From SG8-39 sp041558415 (GTDB lineage: Bacteria > Pseudomonadota > Gammaproteobacteria > Burkholderiales > SG8-39), in assembly GCA_041558415.1 (NCBI GenBank), contig JBFFEY010000005.1, forward strand, positions 62,001 through 126,000: DNA of 64,000 bases. Direction: 5' to 3'. A program made the position numbers and the translations under genes. The notes beneath the pieces were generated by a model that worked only from the letters and a program-made list of their open reading frames with translations, searched no databases and was not told where the DNA came from. Within the stretch, counting starts at the first letter, position 1. Each line of letters opens with the position of its first letter. Below, piece after piece: positions 31,805-39,552 of this stretch.

Positions 31805-33106
31805 ATGTCCGACCCCGCGAACCGGCAGGCGCAACTGCTCGCGCAGGCCGGGCGCGTGCTCGCCGGCGGCGGCCTCGGCCTGTTCGTGCTGCCGCCCGAG
31901 CTTAACCTGGTGGTGGCGCGCGGCCAGGGCAGCCGCGTGTGGGACGTGGCCGGTCGCGAGTACATCGACTATCACCTCGGCTCGGGCCCCGCGCTGCTCG
32001 GCCACGGCCATCCCGCGATCAGCGCGGCGATCGCCGCGCGCCTCGACAAGGGCACCACCTACTTTTTCCTGAACGAGCCGGAGATCGAGCTCGCGCAGCG
32101 CCTGGTCGACGCCGTGCCCTGCGGCGAACGGGTGCACTACGCCGGCTCGGGCACCGAGGCGACCTTCTACGCGCTGCGCATCGCGCGTGCCTTCACCGGG
32201 CGCGAAAAGATCCTGAAATTCGAAGGTGCCTGGCACGGCATGCACGATTACGGCCTCTGGGGCACGGTGCCGAGCACGCCGTCGGACTACCCTCGGGCCC
32301 GGCCCGACTCGGTCGGCGTGCCGCGGCAGACGGGTGAAACGGTGCTGGTCGCGCCGTTCAACGACGCCGAGCGCGCGCTGGCGCTGATCGAGGCACATGC
32401 CAGGGACCTCGCCGCGGTGATCGTCGAGCCGCTGCAACGGGTGCTGCTGCCCGAGCCGGGCTTCCTCGAGGCGCTGCGCGACGTCACCGCGCGTCACGGC
32501 ATCGTGCTGGTGTTCGACGAGATCGTCACCGGCTTTCGCATCGCCTGGGGCGGCGCGCAGGAGCGCTACGGCGTGGTGCCCGACCTCGCCTGCTACGGCA
32601 AGGCGGTGAGCGGCGGGCTGCCGATGGCGATGGTCGTCGGCCGCGCTGACGTGCTTGCGGTGCTCGACGCACGCAGCCGGCCGCGCGAGCAGGTCGTGTG
32701 GGCCACGCACACGCTGAACGGCAACCCGATCTGCGCCGCGGCGGGCTGCGCCGCGCTCGACGTGCTCGCCGCGCCCGGCACCTACGAGCGGCTGCGCGCG
32801 ATCGGCGCGCGGCTGCGCGCGGGCATCGTCGAGGCGGGCACGCGCCACGGCTTCGCGCTGCAGGCGCCGGGCGAGGACGCCGTGTTCGGCGTGCGCTTCA
32901 CCGAACACCGGCCACTGCGCAACTGGATGGATCTCACCACCGCGGACAAGGGTCTTGGCTGGCGCTGGGCGATGGAACTGCTCAAGCGCGGCCTGCTGGT
33001 CAACCCCAACGAGAAGTTCTACATCTCGATCGCGCACAGCGAGGCCGACATCGACCACACGCTCGGCGTGGTCGACGAAGCCTTCGCCGCGCTGCGCACC
33101 GGCTAG
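31805..33106 (+). CDS. Class III aminotransferase (glutamate-1-semialdehyde aminomutase-like)
   Basis: A 433-residue PLP enzyme. The cofactor residues lie in YAGSGTEATFYALRIAR, VFDEIVTGFR and CYGKAVSGGLPMAM (Schiff-base Lys). It resembles the glutamate-1-semialdehyde aminomutase branch of class III aminotransferases. The true HemL usually has slightly different N-terminal and active-site loops, so a catabolic omega-aminotransferase or aminomutase is as likely. The ATG follows the MscS stop with no gap. Its stop shares CTAG with the stop of the convergent class V aminotransferase. Confidence 0.88.
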   Translation: MSDPANRQAQLLAQAGRVLAGGGLGLFVLPPELNLVVARGQGSRVWDVAGREYIDYHLGSGPALLGHGHPAISAAIAARLDKGTTYFFLNEPEIELAQRLVDAVPCGERVHYAGSGTEATFYALRIARAFTGREKILKFEGAWHGMHDYGLWGTVPSTPSDYPRARPDSVGVPRQTGETVLVAPFNDAERALALIEAHARDLAAVIVEPLQRVLLPEPGFLEALRDVTARHGIVLVFDEIVTGFRIAWGGAQERYGVVPDLACYGKAVSGGLPMAMVVGRADVLAVLDARSRPREQVVWATHTLNGNPICAAAGCAALDVLAAPGTYERLRAIGARLRAGIVEAGTRHGFALQAPGEDAVFGVRFTEHRPLRNWMDLTTADKGLGWRWAMELLKRGLLVNPNEKFYISIAHSEADIDHTLGVVDEAFAALRTG

Positions 33107-34290
33107 CGCGTTTCGGCGGCGAGCGTCGCCTGCGCCGCCTCGATGCCGCCGCGGCCGAACGGCACTCCGGCATCGCGCAACGCGAGCTCGATCGCGGCCA
33201 GCGCCCCGAGCAGCATCGGTTCGTTCAACGCACCCATGTGGCCGATGCGGAACACCCGGCCCTGCAGCGTGGTGAGGCCGCGGCCGAGCGCGACGCCGTA
33301 GCGCGCTTCGGCCAGGTTGCGCACGCGGTCGGCGTCGTGACCCGGCGGCATCAGCACGGCAGTGAGCGAATCCGAGGCGAAGGCGCGCTCGAGCGGGAAG
33401 ACCTGCGGGCCGCCGCCCGCCGCCCAGGCGTCGACGCAGGCGCGCGTCGCCTCGGCGAGTCGCCGATGACGCGCAAAGACGTTTTCCAGCCCCTCCTCTT
33501 CGAGCATGTCGAGCGCAGCCTGCAGGCCGTAGAAGAAGTGCATCGGCGCGGTGCCGACGAAAGCCGCCTGGCGCCCGTCCTTCACCATGTTGCGCCAGTC
33601 GAAGTAGCGCCGCGGGCAGCGCGCAGCCTGCGCCGCGGCCAGCGCTTTTTCGTTCGCCGCGGTGAACGACAGCCCCGGCGGCAGCATGAGGCCCTTCTGC
33701 GCGCCGCCCACCGCCAGGTCGATACCCCATTCGTCCATGCGGAAGTCGTACGAGGCGAGCGACGAGATGGTGTCCACCAGGAACAGCGCCGGATGGCGCG
33801 CGGCGTCGATCGCGGTGCGTGCCTCGGCCACCGGGTGGCGCACGCCGGTAGAGGTCTCGTTGTGCACCAGCAAGACGGCGCGGATGGCGTGGCCGCGATC
33901 GCCCGCCAGGCGCGCGCCGAGCGCCTGCACGTCGACCGCCGCGCGCTCCGGCGTCGGCAGGATTTCGACCTCGAGACCGAAGGCTGCGGCGGTTGCCGCC
34001 CAGTTGCGCGAGAAGTAGCCGCTCTCGCACACCAGCACCCGCTCGCCGGGCGAGAACAGGTTGGCGATGCTCGCCTCCCAGGCGCCGTTGCCCGACGCCG
34101 CGTAGGCCACCACCGCGGCGCGCTCGGTCTTGAGAATGCGGCGCAGGCGCCCGAGGCAGGCGTCGCGCAGGGCGACGAACTCGGCGCCGGTGAAGTCGAC
34201 TGCGGGCTGCGCCATCGCCTGCAGCACGCGCTGCGGGATGTTGGTCGGACCCGGATGCATGAAGAACTGCCAGCCGCGAGAACTGCTCAA
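33103..34290 (-). CDS. Class V aminotransferase (serine-pyruvate / alanine-glyoxylate type)
   Basis: About 395 residues. The opening FMHPGPTNIPQRVLQAM is that of the alanine-glyoxylate/serine-glyoxylate aminotransferases. SGNGAWEASIANL binds PLP phosphate, LFLVDTISSLAS holds the cofactor Asp, and GGAQKGLMLPPGLSF carries the Schiff-base Lys. I propose TTG 34290 as start because GGAGGTGA lies just upstream; GTG 34296 is inside that ribosome site. It should use glyoxylate or pyruvate as amino acceptor. It is divergent from the cold-shock gene. Confidence 0.88.
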   Translation of the reverse strand: MSSSRGWQFFMHPGPTNIPQRVLQAMAQPAVDFTGAEFVALRDACLGRLRRILKTERAAVVAYAASGNGAWEASIANLFSPGERVLVCESGYFSRNWAATAAAFGLEVEILPTPERAAVDVQALGARLAGDRGHAIRAVLLVHNETSTGVRHPVAEARTAIDAARHPALFLVDTISSLASYDFRMDEWGIDLAVGGAQKGLMLPPGLSFTAANEKALAAAQAARCPRRYFDWRNMVKDGRQAAFVGTAPMHFFYGLQAALDMLEEEGLENVFARHRRLAEATRACVDAWAAGGGPQVFPLERAFASDSLTAVLMPPGHDADRVRNLAEARYGVALGRGLTTLQGRVFRIGHMGALNEPMLLGALAAIELALRDAGVPFGRGGIEAAQATLAAETR

Positions 34291-34317
34291 CGTCACCTCC
34301 CTGGAAAACCGCCGCAG

Positions 34318-34359
34318 ATCATAGCGAATCGTCGCTGCGGCGGGCGTTTGTGTTACACT
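34318..34359. promoter_or_regulatory. Divergent promoters of the class V aminotransferase and csp genes
   Basis: On the minus strand TATGAT (34323-34318) lies about 28 bp before the aminotransferase start. On the plus strand TGTTACACT (34351-34359) is an extended -10 element that would give a leader of about 155 nt before csp, as is usual for cold-shock mRNAs. Neither has a good -35. Confidence 0.4.
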
Positions 34360-34520
34360 GAGTCCCGCAAGATTTTCAAGCAGTGACGACGTCCCCTCAC
34401 CGTCGCGCGCTGAGTACAGGCGCGGCATCAGTAGCGGTACCCAGTTCCCTTTCTTGATCGTCGTGCCCGGTCGCATCGGCCCGGTTCTGCCGACGCACAT
34501 CAATCAAGGAACGTTTAGTT

Positions 34521-34724
34521 ATGGCTACCGGTAAAGTGAAATGGTTCAACGATCAGAAGGGGTTCGGTTTCATCACCCCCGATGAAGGCGGCGAAGATCT
34601 CTTCGCACACCACTCGGAGATCCAGATGAGCGGCTTCAAGTCGCTGAAGGAAAACCAGCAGGTGCGTTTCGAGGTCAAGAAGGGCCCCAAGGGCCTGCAG
34701 GCCTCGCAGATCCAGCCGCTCTAA
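34521..34724 (+). CDS. Cold-shock protein, CspA family
   Basis: A 67-residue single cold-shock domain. RNP1 is KGFGFI near residue 15 and RNP2 is DLFAHH near residue 28, with MATGKVKWFN at the start. It binds single-stranded RNA/DNA and melts mRNA structure. A ribosome site (AAGGAACG) precedes the ATG. The long leader and a strong terminator make it a monocistronic unit. Confidence 0.97.
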   Translation: MATGKVKWFNDQKGFGFITPDEGGEDLFAHHSEIQMSGFKSLKENQQVRFEVKKGPKGLQASQIQPL

Positions 34725-34743
34725 CAGAGCGACTGGAGACGAG

Positions 34744-34770
34744 AAAGGCCCGCGCGCGCGGGCCTTTTTT
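34744..34770 (+). terminator. Intrinsic terminator of csp
   Basis: AAAGGCCCGC (34744-34753) pairs with GCGGGCCTTT (34758-34767) over a 4-nt loop, followed by a T run to 34770. It also lies at the 3' end of the convergent dctM gene and could work both ways, given the A run on the other side. Confidence 0.85.
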
Positions 34771-34791
34771 ATTGCCTGCCGGGCGCCTGCC

Positions 34792-36096
34792 TCAGCCGCC
34801 CGCGATCTTCAGCGCCGAGGGCAGCCACAGCGAGATCGCCGGGAAGGCGATCAGGATCGCAAGGCGCACGATGTCGGCAATCACGAACGGGATCACGCCG
34901 CGAAACAGGGTCGGTGTCGGCACCTCAGGCAGCAGCGAGCTCAGCACGAAGAGGTTCATGCCCACCGGCGGGCTGATCAGGCCGATCTCGACGATCACCA
35001 CGATGAGGATGCCGAACCACACCGGGTCGAAGCCGAGCTGCGTGACCAGCGGAAAGAAAATCGGCACGGTGAGCAGCACCATGGAGAGTTCCTCCATCGC
35101 GGTGCCGAGGATGACGTAAATCGCGCAGATCGCCACCACCACCATGATCGGGTGCACCTTGAACCGTTCGACGAAGTTCGTCAGGTCGAAGGGCAGCGTC
35201 GTGAAATTGATGTAGTTGGCGAACACCAGCGCGCCGATCAGGATCATGAACAGCATCGAGGTGGTGCGCGCCGAGTCGATCAGCACCTCGCGCAACACGC
35301 GCCAGCTGAGCGCGCGGCGCGCGAGCGCGAAGATGAAGGCGCCGAAGGCGCCGATGCCGGCGCCCTCGGTGGCGGTAAAGATGCCGGCGTAGATGCCGCC
35401 GATCGAGACGATGAACAGCACCACCACGCCCCAGATGCCCTTCAGCGCGTCGAGGCGCTCGGCCCAGGAGGCGCGATCGCCCGCCGGCCCGGCGCCGGGA
35501 TCGCGCCACACCACCCAGCGCACCGCGAGGCAGAGCAGCGCCGCCGCCAGGATGCCGGGAAACACGCCCGCGGCGAACAGCCGGCCGATATTGGTCTCGG
35601 TGATGATGCCGTAGATCACCATGATGGTCGACGGCGGGATGAGGATGCCGAGCGTGCCGCCGGCGCAGATCGAGGCCGCCGACAGCTTGTCCGAATAACC
35701 GAGCCGGCGCATCGGCGGGTAGGCCACCTTCGACATGGTCGCCGCGGTGGCGATCGACGAGCCGCAGATCGAGCCGAAGCCGGCGCAGGCGACCACGGTC
35801 GACATCGCCAGCCCGCCGCGCCAGTGGCCGATCAGCGTGTAGGCCGCACGGAACAGCTCCTGCGACATGCCAGCGCGCGAGACGAAGTTGCCCATCAGCA
35901 CGAACAGCGGCACCACCGAGAGCTCGTAATCGATGCCGGCGGCAAACGTGGTCTGCGCCAGCTGGTCGAAGGCGGCGTGCATGCCGCGCTTCAGCGCGAA
36001 GCCGCCGACGCCGACGATCAGCATGGCGAAGGCGATCGGCACGCGCGCGAAAGCGAGGCCGAGCAGGATGGCGAAGGCGATGAGGGTTTCGGTCAC
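34792..36096 (-). CDS. dctM: TRAP transporter large permease (DctM)
   Basis: A 434-residue, roughly 12-helix inner-membrane permease of the DctM family. Family segments are VPLFVLMGNFVSRAG, GFGSICGSSIATAATMSKVAYP, GGTLGILIPPSTIMVIYGIIT and GLISPPVGMNLFVLSSL. It catalyses Na+-driven uptake of the ligand delivered by DctP (36725-37750) together with DctQ. It starts at GTG 36096, 12 bp after the dctQ stop. Its place beside the C4 acid-sugar genes suggests a sugar-acid ligand. Confidence 0.94.
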   Translation of the reverse strand: MTETLIAFAILLGLAFARVPIAFAMLIVGVGGFALKRGMHAAFDQLAQTTFAAGIDYELSVVPLFVLMGNFVSRAGMSQELFRAAYTLIGHWRGGLAMSTVVACAGFGSICGSSIATAATMSKVAYPPMRRLGYSDKLSAASICAGGTLGILIPPSTIMVIYGIITETNIGRLFAAGVFPGILAAALLCLAVRWVVWRDPGAGPAGDRASWAERLDALKGIWGVVVLFIVSIGGIYAGIFTATEGAGIGAFGAFIFALARRALSWRVLREVLIDSARTTSMLFMILIGALVFANYINFTTLPFDLTNFVERFKVHPIMVVVAICAIYVILGTAMEELSMVLLTVPIFFPLVTQLGFDPVWFGILIVVIVEIGLISPPVGMNLFVLSSLLPEVPTPTLFRGVIPFVIADIVRLAILIAFPAISLWLPSALKIAGG

Positions 36097-36108
36097 GCCG
36101 TCACCGCG

Positions 36109-36660
36109 TCAGGCGCCGGCGCCGCCGCCGTGGCTCATGTCGCGCGCCACGCGCCAGCCGCGCAGGTAGTCCCAGGCTACCGCCAGGCAGGCGAGCGTGG
36201 CGAGCCCGGCCATGATCGAGAACGCGCGCGTAAACGGCCCGTGCGGGATGTGCAGCGTCATGGTCACTTCGTTCGTTTCGAGGTGGCTGGCTGAGAGGAT
36301 CCACAACCGCCAGGCGATCACCGCGAGCACCGCAGCGCTCACCAGGCTGATGACGATGCGCTGCCCCTTCATCGCGCCGCGCGGCACGAAGTGGTCCATG
36401 ATGTCGATCGTGACGTGCCCTTCGCGCGCGGTGACCAGCGGCAGCGCGCAGAAGATCAGCACGCCCATCATGAACTCGGTGATCTCGTAGGCGCCGTAGA
36501 TCGGGCTGGTGAAGAGCTTGCGGCCCGAGACGTCGAAGAAGGTCAGCACCATCATCGCGGCGAGGTCGACCGCGACGATGGTGCCCAGCACCCAGCCGGC
36601 CCAGACGCCGAGCGGGCCGTGAAAGATCGCGTCCTCGGTGGGCGCGCGGAATCTCATCAC
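36109..36660 (-). CDS. dctQ: TRAP transporter small permease (DctQ)
   Basis: A 183-residue inner-membrane protein with four helices. VLTFFDVSGRKLF after the first helix and FMMGVLIFCALPLVTAREGHVTID are typical of DctQ. It forms the membrane complex with DctM. A terminator hairpin lies between it and dctP upstream, so it is probably made at lower level than the receptor. Confidence 0.9.
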   Translation of the reverse strand: MMRFRAPTEDAIFHGPLGVWAGWVLGTIVAVDLAAMMVLTFFDVSGRKLFTSPIYGAYEITEFMMGVLIFCALPLVTAREGHVTIDIMDHFVPRGAMKGQRIVISLVSAAVLAVIAWRLWILSASHLETNEVTMTLHIPHGPFTRAFSIMAGLATLACLAVAWDYLRGWRVARDMSHGGGAGA

Positions 36661-36668
36661 AGGGTGCG

Positions 36669-36715
36669 GAAAAGAAAAACCGCCGCAGGCCCGGCGCTGC
36701 CGGCCCTTGCGGCGG
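36669..36715 (-). terminator. Intercistronic terminator between dctP and dctQ
   Basis: On the minus strand an 8-bp perfect stem, CCGCCGCA with TGCGGCGG (36715-36708 and 36687-36680), encloses a further GC-rich inner stem. A run of T broken by one C (36679-36669) follows. It has the same position and presumed role as the hairpin at 8796-8833 in the other TRAP operon. Confidence 0.75.
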
Positions 36716-36724
36716 CGTCAGACA

Positions 36725-37750
36725 CTACTTGCCGGCCGCAACGCGGGCAACCTCGGCGCGGAAGAACTTGATCGTTCCCTTGCCGTCGATACCCATCGCG
36801 TCCATCTTCGCGCCGTAGTCGAGCTCGAGCTTCTCGGTGAGCTTTTTCAGCTCGGCGATGAATTCGGCCGACATCGGCTTCGTCTGGCCGCCGGCCGCCT
36901 TCTTCGCCTCGAGCCCCTCCTTGTCGGCGCGGTCCCAGCCGGCGCCGGCCAGCCGCGCGAACTTCTCGCCCGAGACCTTCATGATCGCGTCCTGGTCGGC
37001 CTTCGAGATGCCGGCGAACTTGTTCTTGTTCACCGCGAACCAGAACGACGAGCTGTACAGGCCGCCCTTCACGTACGTGGTGTACTTGACGATGTTGGCG
37101 ATCTTGAAGCTCTTCAGTGACTCCATCGGGAAAGTGATGCCATCGGCGATGCCGGCGGAAAGCACCTCGAAGGACTTCGGCGCCGGCTGCGTGATCACGA
37201 CGCCGCCGAAGGTCTGCACGATGGCGCGCGGCACATCGCCGCCGACACGGATCTTCTGCCCCTGCAGATCCGCTGGCTTGAGAATGAACTTCTTCGAGTG
37301 GTGCATCATGCCGGGGCCGTGGGTCATGACGCCGAGCAGATGCACGTCGTTGTGGATGCCCGCCTTGTCGATGTACTTCTGGTGCGTGCGCCACAGCGCG
37401 ACGCCGTTGTGCACCGCCGTGTCGCCGAGTTGCGGCAGCTCGGCGATCAGGTAGGGCATGAAGCGCTCGGGCTGGTAGCCGTAGGTCGACCAGGCGACGT
37501 CGACCTGGCCGTTGATCACCGCGTCGTAATGCTGGTTCGGCCGCGCCACCGGCTTGGGCAGCATCTGGATGCGCACCCGGCCGTTGGTCGCCTTCGCCAC
37601 CTCGTTTGCCCAGGGCACCATGATGTATTTGACGATCGGGTGCGCCGCCGGCACCCAGTTCGACATTGTCAGCACGGTCTGCGCCTGCGCCGCTGCGGCG
37701 ACGCCGGCAAAGACGCCGGCTGCAGCAAGCGCGATGATGGTTTTCCTCAT
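36725..37750 (-). CDS. dctP: TRAP transporter substrate-binding protein (DctP)
   Basis: A 341-residue periplasmic receptor of the DctP family. The signal peptide is MRKTIIALAAAGVFAGVAAAAQAQ, and VLTMSNWVPAAHPIVKYIMVPWA opens the mature protein. MHHSKKFILKPADLQGQKIRV is the conserved block that contains the carboxylate-binding Arg in this family. GGAGGAGAGGGAC precedes ATG 37750. The ligand is probably a sugar acid, judged from the neighbours; this is inference. Confidence 0.92.
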   Translation of the reverse strand: MRKTIIALAAAGVFAGVAAAAQAQTVLTMSNWVPAAHPIVKYIMVPWANEVAKATNGRVRIQMLPKPVARPNQHYDAVINGQVDVAWSTYGYQPERFMPYLIAELPQLGDTAVHNGVALWRTHQKYIDKAGIHNDVHLLGVMTHGPGMMHHSKKFILKPADLQGQKIRVGGDVPRAIVQTFGGVVITQPAPKSFEVLSAGIADGITFPMESLKSFKIANIVKYTTYVKGGLYSSSFWFAVNKNKFAGISKADQDAIMKVSGEKFARLAGAGWDRADKEGLEAKKAAGGQTKPMSAEFIAELKKLTEKLELDYGAKMDAMGIDGKGTIKFFRAEVARVAAGK

Positions 37751-37832
37751 GTCCCTCTCCTCCCGCGGGTTCCTCGGTTGAATTCGGCCCGCCGTCCGGG
37801 ACGTGCGGGCCAGACGCTTCGATTGCGCCGGG

Positions 37833-37879
37833 TATAGTAACGAAATCCTCAGGACTACGCACCGTAGACGGTTTGTCAA
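37833..37879. promoter_or_regulatory. Divergent promoter region between dctP and the class II aldolase gene
   Basis: TATAGT (37833-37838, plus strand) is a 5/6 match to a -10 box for the aldolase gene. On the minus strand a perfect TTGACA (37879-37874) faces dctP, but no good -10 lies 16-18 bp below it. The 131-bp gap holds nothing else recognisable. Confidence 0.3.
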
Positions 37880-37881
37880 CC

Positions 37882-38649
37882 ATGGACACGCAAAAGCGCG
37901 CAATCGAGCAAGCGATGCAGGCCGAGATGCGCCGCTGGCTGCGCCTGCCCGATTGGTCCGCATGCCAGCAGCTTGCGCTCGCCTGCCGCATCCTCGCGTG
38001 CGAAGACCACGTCTCCGGGCTCGCTGGGCAGGTCACCGCACGCGCCGAGGACGGCGGCTATTGGACGCTGCCGCTCGGCCTCGGCTTCGATGAGGCGCGC
38101 GCCGGAAATCTCATCCGGGTGGACGAGACGCTGCGCCTGCTCGAGGGCGAAGGCATGCCGAATCCGGCGGTGCGCTTTCACCTGTGGATCTACCGGCGGC
38201 GCAAGGACGTCGCCGCGGTGGTGCATACCCACCCGCCGTTCTGCAACGCCCTGTCGCTCATCGGCACGCCGCTCGTCGTGGCGCACATGGACAGCGCGAT
38301 GCTCTACGAGGACTGCGCCTACCTCGCCGCCTGGCCCGGCGTGCCGGTCGCCGACGTCGAGGGCGAGCTGATCTCGAACGCGCTGGGCGAAAAGCGCACC
38401 ATCCTGCTCGCACATCATGGCCAGCTCGCCGCCGGCGCGAGCATCGCCGAGGCGACCTACCTGGCGGTCAACCTGGAACGCGCTGCGCGCATGCAGGTGC
38501 GGGCGATGGCCGCCGGCACGATCCGCGACGTCGATCCGCGGCACGCGCGCGAGGCGCACGATTTCCTGCTCAAGCCGGAGATCGTCGACGCGAGCTTTCA
38601 TCACCTCGCGCGGCGCGCGCTGCGCGAGAGCGACGACTGCCTGCGCTAG
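37882..38649 (+). CDS. Class II aldolase/adducin family protein
   Basis: A 255-residue zinc enzyme of the fuculose-phosphate-aldolase fold. HTHPPF near residue 116 and AHHGQL near residue 177 carry the metal-binding histidines. An N-terminal extension of about 25 residues precedes the fold. Members act as aldolases, decarboxylases or epimerases on sugar phosphates. It differs in sequence from OtnC (42526-43158) and stands on the opposite strand, convergent with the LtnD-like gene. ATG 37882 is chosen; a TTG nine bases earlier is possible. The substrate is unknown. Confidence 0.85.
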   Translation: MDTQKRAIEQAMQAEMRRWLRLPDWSACQQLALACRILACEDHVSGLAGQVTARAEDGGYWTLPLGLGFDEARAGNLIRVDETLRLLEGEGMPNPAVRFHLWIYRRRKDVAAVVHTHPPFCNALSLIGTPLVVAHMDSAMLYEDCAYLAAWPGVPVADVEGELISNALGEKRTILLAHHGQLAAGASIAEATYLAVNLERAARMQVRAMAAGTIRDVDPRHAREAHDFLLKPEIVDASFHHLARRALRESDDCLR

Positions 38650-38664
38650 CCTCGCCTCCCGCGC

Positions 38665-39552
38665 TCAGCGCGTACGGCCGGCGAGCAGCTCGATCAGCAT
38701 GGTCGGCTCGGCGCCCTCGGGACGCAGCACCTTGATCATGCGGTAGAGCTCGGCTGCGCTGCGCGCCATCGGCAGCGGCACGCCGGCCTCGCGCGCCACC
38801 ACGGCGGCATTCTCCAGGTCCTTGAGCATCGTCGCGACGTCGCCAATCGGCGGATCGTAGGCGCGCCTGGCGATGCGCGGGCCGAACACCTGCAGCGGCA
38901 GCGAGTCGGCAAAGCCGCCTTTCAATGCTTCGGGCAGCCGGGCGGCGTCGACGCCGGCGCTTTCAGCGACGCGGATCGCCTCGGCCAGCACCGGAAACAG
39001 GCAGCCGACGATGATCTGGTTGCACAGCTTGGTCGCCTGGCCGGCGCCCGCGGCGCCCATCCGCGTGAAGCGCGAAGACAGATGCGCCACGACGGGCCTG
39101 GCGCGCTCGAAGTCGGCCTCGCTGCCGCCGGCCATGATGGCGAGCGTGCCCTGCTCGGCGCCGGAAACACCGCCCGAGACCGGCGCATCGACCAGGCCCA
39201 TGCCGCATTGCTTTTCCAGACGCGCGGCATAGGCGCGCGCCGAAGCCGGCGCGATGCTGGAAAAATCGACCACCAGCTTGCCCTTGGCGCCGCCCGCAGC
39301 CACGCCCTCGGGGCCGAACAGCACGCTTTCCGCCGCCGCCTGGTCGGTGACGCACATCATCACGATGTCCGCGGCGCGCGCCACCTCGGCCGCCGAGCCG
39401 ACCGCAGCTGCGCCCTTCTCGAGCACCGGCTTGAGCTTTTCCGCCGAGCGGTTCCACACGCTCACCGCGTAACCCGCCGCCAGCAGGCGCAGCACCATCG
39501 GCTTGCCCATCAGGCCGACGCCGATGTAGCCGAGTTTCGGCTTGTCGCTCAT
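38665..39552 (-). CDS. Beta-hydroxyacid dehydrogenase (LtnD / tartronate-semialdehyde reductase-like)
   Basis: A 295-residue NAD(P)-dependent dehydrogenase. LGYIGVGLMGKPM is the dinucleotide motif, DAPVSGGVSGAEQGTLAIM the substrate loop and GQATKLCNQIIVG holds the catalytic Lys. In acid-sugar operons such a protein is LtnD, oxidising L-threonate at C2 to feed OtnK and OtnC. Tartronate-semialdehyde reductase or 3-hydroxyisobutyrate dehydrogenase are alternatives. The ATG overlaps the dehydratase stop by 4 bp (ATGA), so it is the last gene of the run. Confidence 0.85.
   Translation of the reverse strand: MSDKPKLGYIGVGLMGKPMVLRLLAAGYAVSVWNRSAEKLKPVLEKGAAAVGSAAEVARAADIVMMCVTDQAAAESVLFGPEGVAAGGAKGKLVVDFSSIAPASARAYAARLEKQCGMGLVDAPVSGGVSGAEQGTLAIMAGGSEADFERARPVVAHLSSRFTRMGAAGAGQATKLCNQIIVGCLFPVLAEAIRVAESAGVDAARLPEALKGGFADSLPLQVFGPRIARRAYDPPIGDVATMLKDLENAAVVAREAGVPLPMARSAAELYRMIKVLRPEGAEPTMLIELLAGRTR

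Noticed and set aside
30380..34030. Minus-strand frame of over 1200 codons
   Set aside because: Arg/Ala/Gly-rich shadow opposite the MscS and class III aminotransferase genes, without domains; the class V aminotransferase lies in another frame.
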